Position numbers and translations under genes: made by a program
Origin: Corynebacterium stercoris
GTDB taxonomy: Bacteria > Actinomycetota > Actinomycetes > Mycobacteriales > Mycobacteriaceae
Assembly (NCBI RefSeq): GCF_024160105.1
Contig: NZ_JAMFTQ010000002.1
Coordinates: 124,001-188,000 of the forward strand
Reading direction: 5' to 3'
Length of the DNA stretch: 64,000 nt
The notes under the pieces: generated by a model
What the model was told of the DNA's origin: nothing
The model's input: only the letters and a program-made list of their open reading frames with translations
Databases searched by the model: none
Shown here: positions 62,079 to 64,000 of the stretch, one piece after another
How the letters are laid out: every line of letters begins with the position of its first letter
Numbering within the stretch: position 1 is the stretch's first letter

Positions 62079-63458
62079 TTACCCGCGCACCATCTTCCGC
62101 AGCCGTCCGAGGTACTCCCTAATCCGCTTCTCCGCGCCGTGCTCGGTGGGCTGGTAGTAGACGCGGTCCTCCAACCCCTCCGGGATGTACTGCTGCTGCA
62201 CCACGCCGCGCGGATCATCGTGGGGGTACTGGTAGCCCACGGCGTTGCCCAACGCTTTCGCGCCTTCGTAGTGGCCGTCGCGCAAGTGCGGTGGGACGGG
62301 GCCGGCGTTACCGGCGCGGACGTCGGCCTGGGCAGCGTCGATCGCCTGGTACACCGCCGCCGACTTCGGCGCCGTCGCCAGGTGGATCGTCGCCTGGGCC
62401 AGCGCGAGGCGCCCTTCCGGCATGCCGATGAACTGCACCGCCTGCGCCGCGGCGGTGGCAGTCTGCAGCGCCGTCGGGTCCGCCATGCCAATGTCTTCGG
62501 AGGCGTGGATGACCAGGCGGCGGGCAATGAAGCGCGGGTCCTCCCCCGCCTCAATCATGCGCGCAAGGTAGTGCAGCGCCGCGTCGACGTCGGAGCCGCG
62601 AATCGATTTGATGAACGCACTAGTGATGTCGTAGTGCTGGTCGCCGTCGCGGTCGTAGCGCACCACTGCACGGTTCACGTTGTCGCGCACCACGTCCAGC
62701 GTCACGGTACCGCCTTCCGGGACCGCTTCCGCCGCCGCTTCCAGGTACGTCAGCGCCCGACGGGCATCCCCGCCGGCGAGAAGGACGAGCTGGTCACGTG
62801 CGTCGTCGGCAAGCGAAATGCTCCCTGCGAGACCGCGCTCGTCGCCCACGGCGCGCTCGAGCACGCCGCGGAGATCCTCGTCGCTGAGCGGCTCGAGCTT
62901 GAGCAGCAACGAGCGCGACAACAGCGGCGCGACCACCGAGAAGCTCGGGTTCTCCGTCGTCGCGGCGACGAGCAGCACGGTGCGGTTTTCCACCGCCGCC
63001 AGCAGCGCGTCCTGCTGCGTCTTGGAGAAGCGGTGCACCTCGTCGATGAAGAGCACCGTCTTCTCGTCGCGGATAAGGTCGCGGCGCGCCGCGTCGATGA
63101 CCTGGCGGACCTCCTTCACCCCCGAGGTCAGCGCGGAAAGGCCCACGAAGTTCTGTCCCATCGTCTGCGCGATGAGCGACGCAATCGTCGTTTTGCCGGT
63201 GCCCGGCGGGCCGTACAGGATCACCGACGCCGCGCCGGAACCCTCGACGAGCCTCCGCAGCGGCTTGCCACCTGAGAGCAAGTGGCGCTGGCCCGCGATT
63301 TCCTCCAGGCTGCGCGGACGCATCCGAGCCGCGAGCGGGGCACCGCTCCCCGCCTCGAAAAAGCTCGCACCGCGTGCGCCGGGCATCACGCTTGCCGACG
63401 CCCGCTTCCCCGCCTCGTCCCCGTCGAACTCGCCCCCGAAGAGGCCGGCCTGCGTCAT
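62079..63458 (-). CDS. rarA: Replication-associated recombination protein RarA (MgsA)
   Basis: AAA ATPase related to clamp-loader subunits and RuvB, acting at stalled forks. The 459-aa protein has [18 protein letters not shown], Walker [13 protein letters not shown], Walker [13 protein letters not shown], sensor 1 ATTENPSF and a C-terminal tetramerisation part. It overlaps the upstream gene by 4 bp (ATGA) and precedes alaS by 48 nt. Confidence 0.93.
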   Translation of the reverse strand: MTQAGLFGGEFDGDEAGKRASASVMPGARGASFFEAGSGAPLAARMRPRSLEEIAGQRHLLSGGKPLRRLVEGSGAASVILYGPPGTGKTTIASLIAQTMGQNFVGLSALTSGVKEVRQVIDAARRDLIRDEKTVLFIDEVHRFSKTQQDALLAAVENRTVLLVAATTENPSFSVVAPLLSRSLLLKLEPLSDEDLRGVLERAVGDERGLAGSISLADDARDQLVLLAGGDARRALTYLEAAAEAVPEGGTVTLDVVRDNVNRAVVRYDRDGDQHYDITSAFIKSIRGSDVDAALHYLARMIEAGEDPRFIARRLVIHASEDIGMADPTALQTATAAAQAVQFIGMPEGRLALAQATIHLATAPKSAAVYQAIDAAQADVRAGNAGPVPPHLRDGHYEGAKALGNAVGYQYPHDDPRGVVQQQYIPEGLEDRVYYQPTEHGAEKRIREYLGRLRKMVRG

Positions 63459-64000
63459 CGCAACCTGCTGGCCACGCGGTGCGCGAAATCCGAGATGACC
63501 AGGTATGCCGTGTCGCGGCCGGTGCCCGCGTAGCTGGCCAGCGCCTCGAATGCTTCGTAGAGATCTTCCCGGACCATCAGCTCAGCAGCGGTGAACGGGC
63601 CTTGGGTGGAGGGGCGCAGCACATCACGTGCACCATCCACATCGAACTCCTCCACGTCGTCGTCGACCGTGATGCCCGCGCTCTCGAACTCAGCCGCGAG
63701 TTCGTCGTCGCCGGCGACAACCTCAACCAACGCCACGGGGTTGAGCACCGACAGGCTCGACAGTGCCCAGCCGATGAGCGCGCCGGTGATGCGGGCTTGC
63801 AGGGTGTCCTCGTGCTTGAGCAGGGGCCACGTGTCAGCGACCTCTTTGAGCCATGCGTCGATGAACGCCATCGACGCTTCTTCGTTGTAGTGCTGCGGAG
63901 AGATATAGAGCGGGAAACCGGCGAGCACAAAGGCCACGTCGAAGGTGGCGTCGCGGAAGCCAGCCCACTCGTAGTCCAGGAACTGGGTGCCGCTGGCGGT
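63455..64000 (-). CDS. Phosphotransferase family protein (APH/choline-kinase fold), 3' part
   Basis: Only the C-terminal 181 residues are visible; the gene continues past the window. The visible start contains [19 protein letters not shown], which resembles the metal-binding motif of aminoglycoside-phosphotransferase-like kinases (FIDWEYAG-type), where the Asp binds Mg. The remainder is helical with no distinctive motif. The catalytic HxD loop would be just upstream. Substrate unknown. It overlaps rarA by 4 bp. Confidence 0.7.
   Translation of the reverse strand, partial: TASGTQFLDYEWAGFRDATFDVAFVLAGFPLYISPQHYNEEASMAFIDAWLKEVADTWPLLKHEDTLQARITGALIGWALSSLSVLNPVALVEVVAGDDELAAEFESAGITVDDDVEEFDVDGARDVLRPSTQGPFTAAELMVREDLYEAFEALASYAGTGRDTAYLVISDFAHRVASRLR

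Overview
This window is a piece of a high-GC actinobacterial chromosome, almost certainly genus Corynebacterium. The gene order closely follows the Corynebacterium glutamicum block that runs tkt-tal-zwf-opcA-pgl, gapA-pgk-tpiA-secG, whiA-yvcK-rapZ-uvrC, the rib cluster, rpe-rsmB-fmt-def-priA, metK-coaBC-rpoZ-gmk-mihF-pyrF-carB-carA-pyrC-pyrB-pyrR, then nusB-efp-pepQ-aro genes-mltG-ruvX-alaS. GTG and TTG starts, 4-bp stop/start overlaps and extended -10 boxes (TGnTAnnnT) are frequent, as expected for the group. I saw no rRNA, tRNA, CRISPR array, insertion sequence or prophage. The species is not named because nothing here decides it.

Layout: 1-445 is the start of ctaB (haem O synthase), leaving the window. 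649-7136 is the forward pentose-phosphate operon. A terminator separates it from the convergent glycolytic block (secG, tpiA, pgk, gapA; 7193-10652). From 10726 to 25432 all genes lie on the minus strand: the whiA-yvcK-rapZ-uvrC cluster, riboflavin synthesis, rpe, rsmB, fmt, def and a helicase-motif-poor priA. Compared with C. glutamicum as I remember it, ppc is missing between tpiA and secG.

25433-29826 is an accessory block between priA and metK. It carries the RNA ligase rtcB behind a long structured leader, a tandem palindromic repeat array, an exported polysaccharide deacetylase and two membrane proteins. 29823-41375 holds metK (with a McbR-type operator), coaBC, rpoZ, gmk, mihF and the pyr operon. 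In the pyr operon carA encodes only the N-terminal domain: the glutamine amidotransferase half is absent and carB follows without a gap. A PyrR-type RNA element precedes pyrR.

41482-50036 is a second accessory block: an SRPBCC-epimerase fusion, two YbjN-like proteins, a sugar-type ABC transporter, a lipoprotein, a short-chain dehydrogenase, a second copy of the palindromic repeat array, and a DUF222-HNH protein behind a near-perfect SOS (LexA) box. 50037-64000 returns to conserved order: ppk2, nusB, efp, pepQ, shikimate genes aroQ-aroB-aroK-aroC-aroE with a small prepilin peptidase, mltG, ruvX, alaS, rarA and a phosphotransferase cut by the window end.

Most interesting: (1) the rtcB leader, which has a 29-codon ORF with Gln, Leu and Cys codons, a candidate anti-terminator and a mutually exclusive Rho-independent terminator, downstream of a 21-bp direct repeat; (2) the carA gene lacking its amidotransferase domain; (3) two arrays of TCCGC-N3-GCGGA palindromes at 40-bp pitch, in which the arms are kept while the centre varies.
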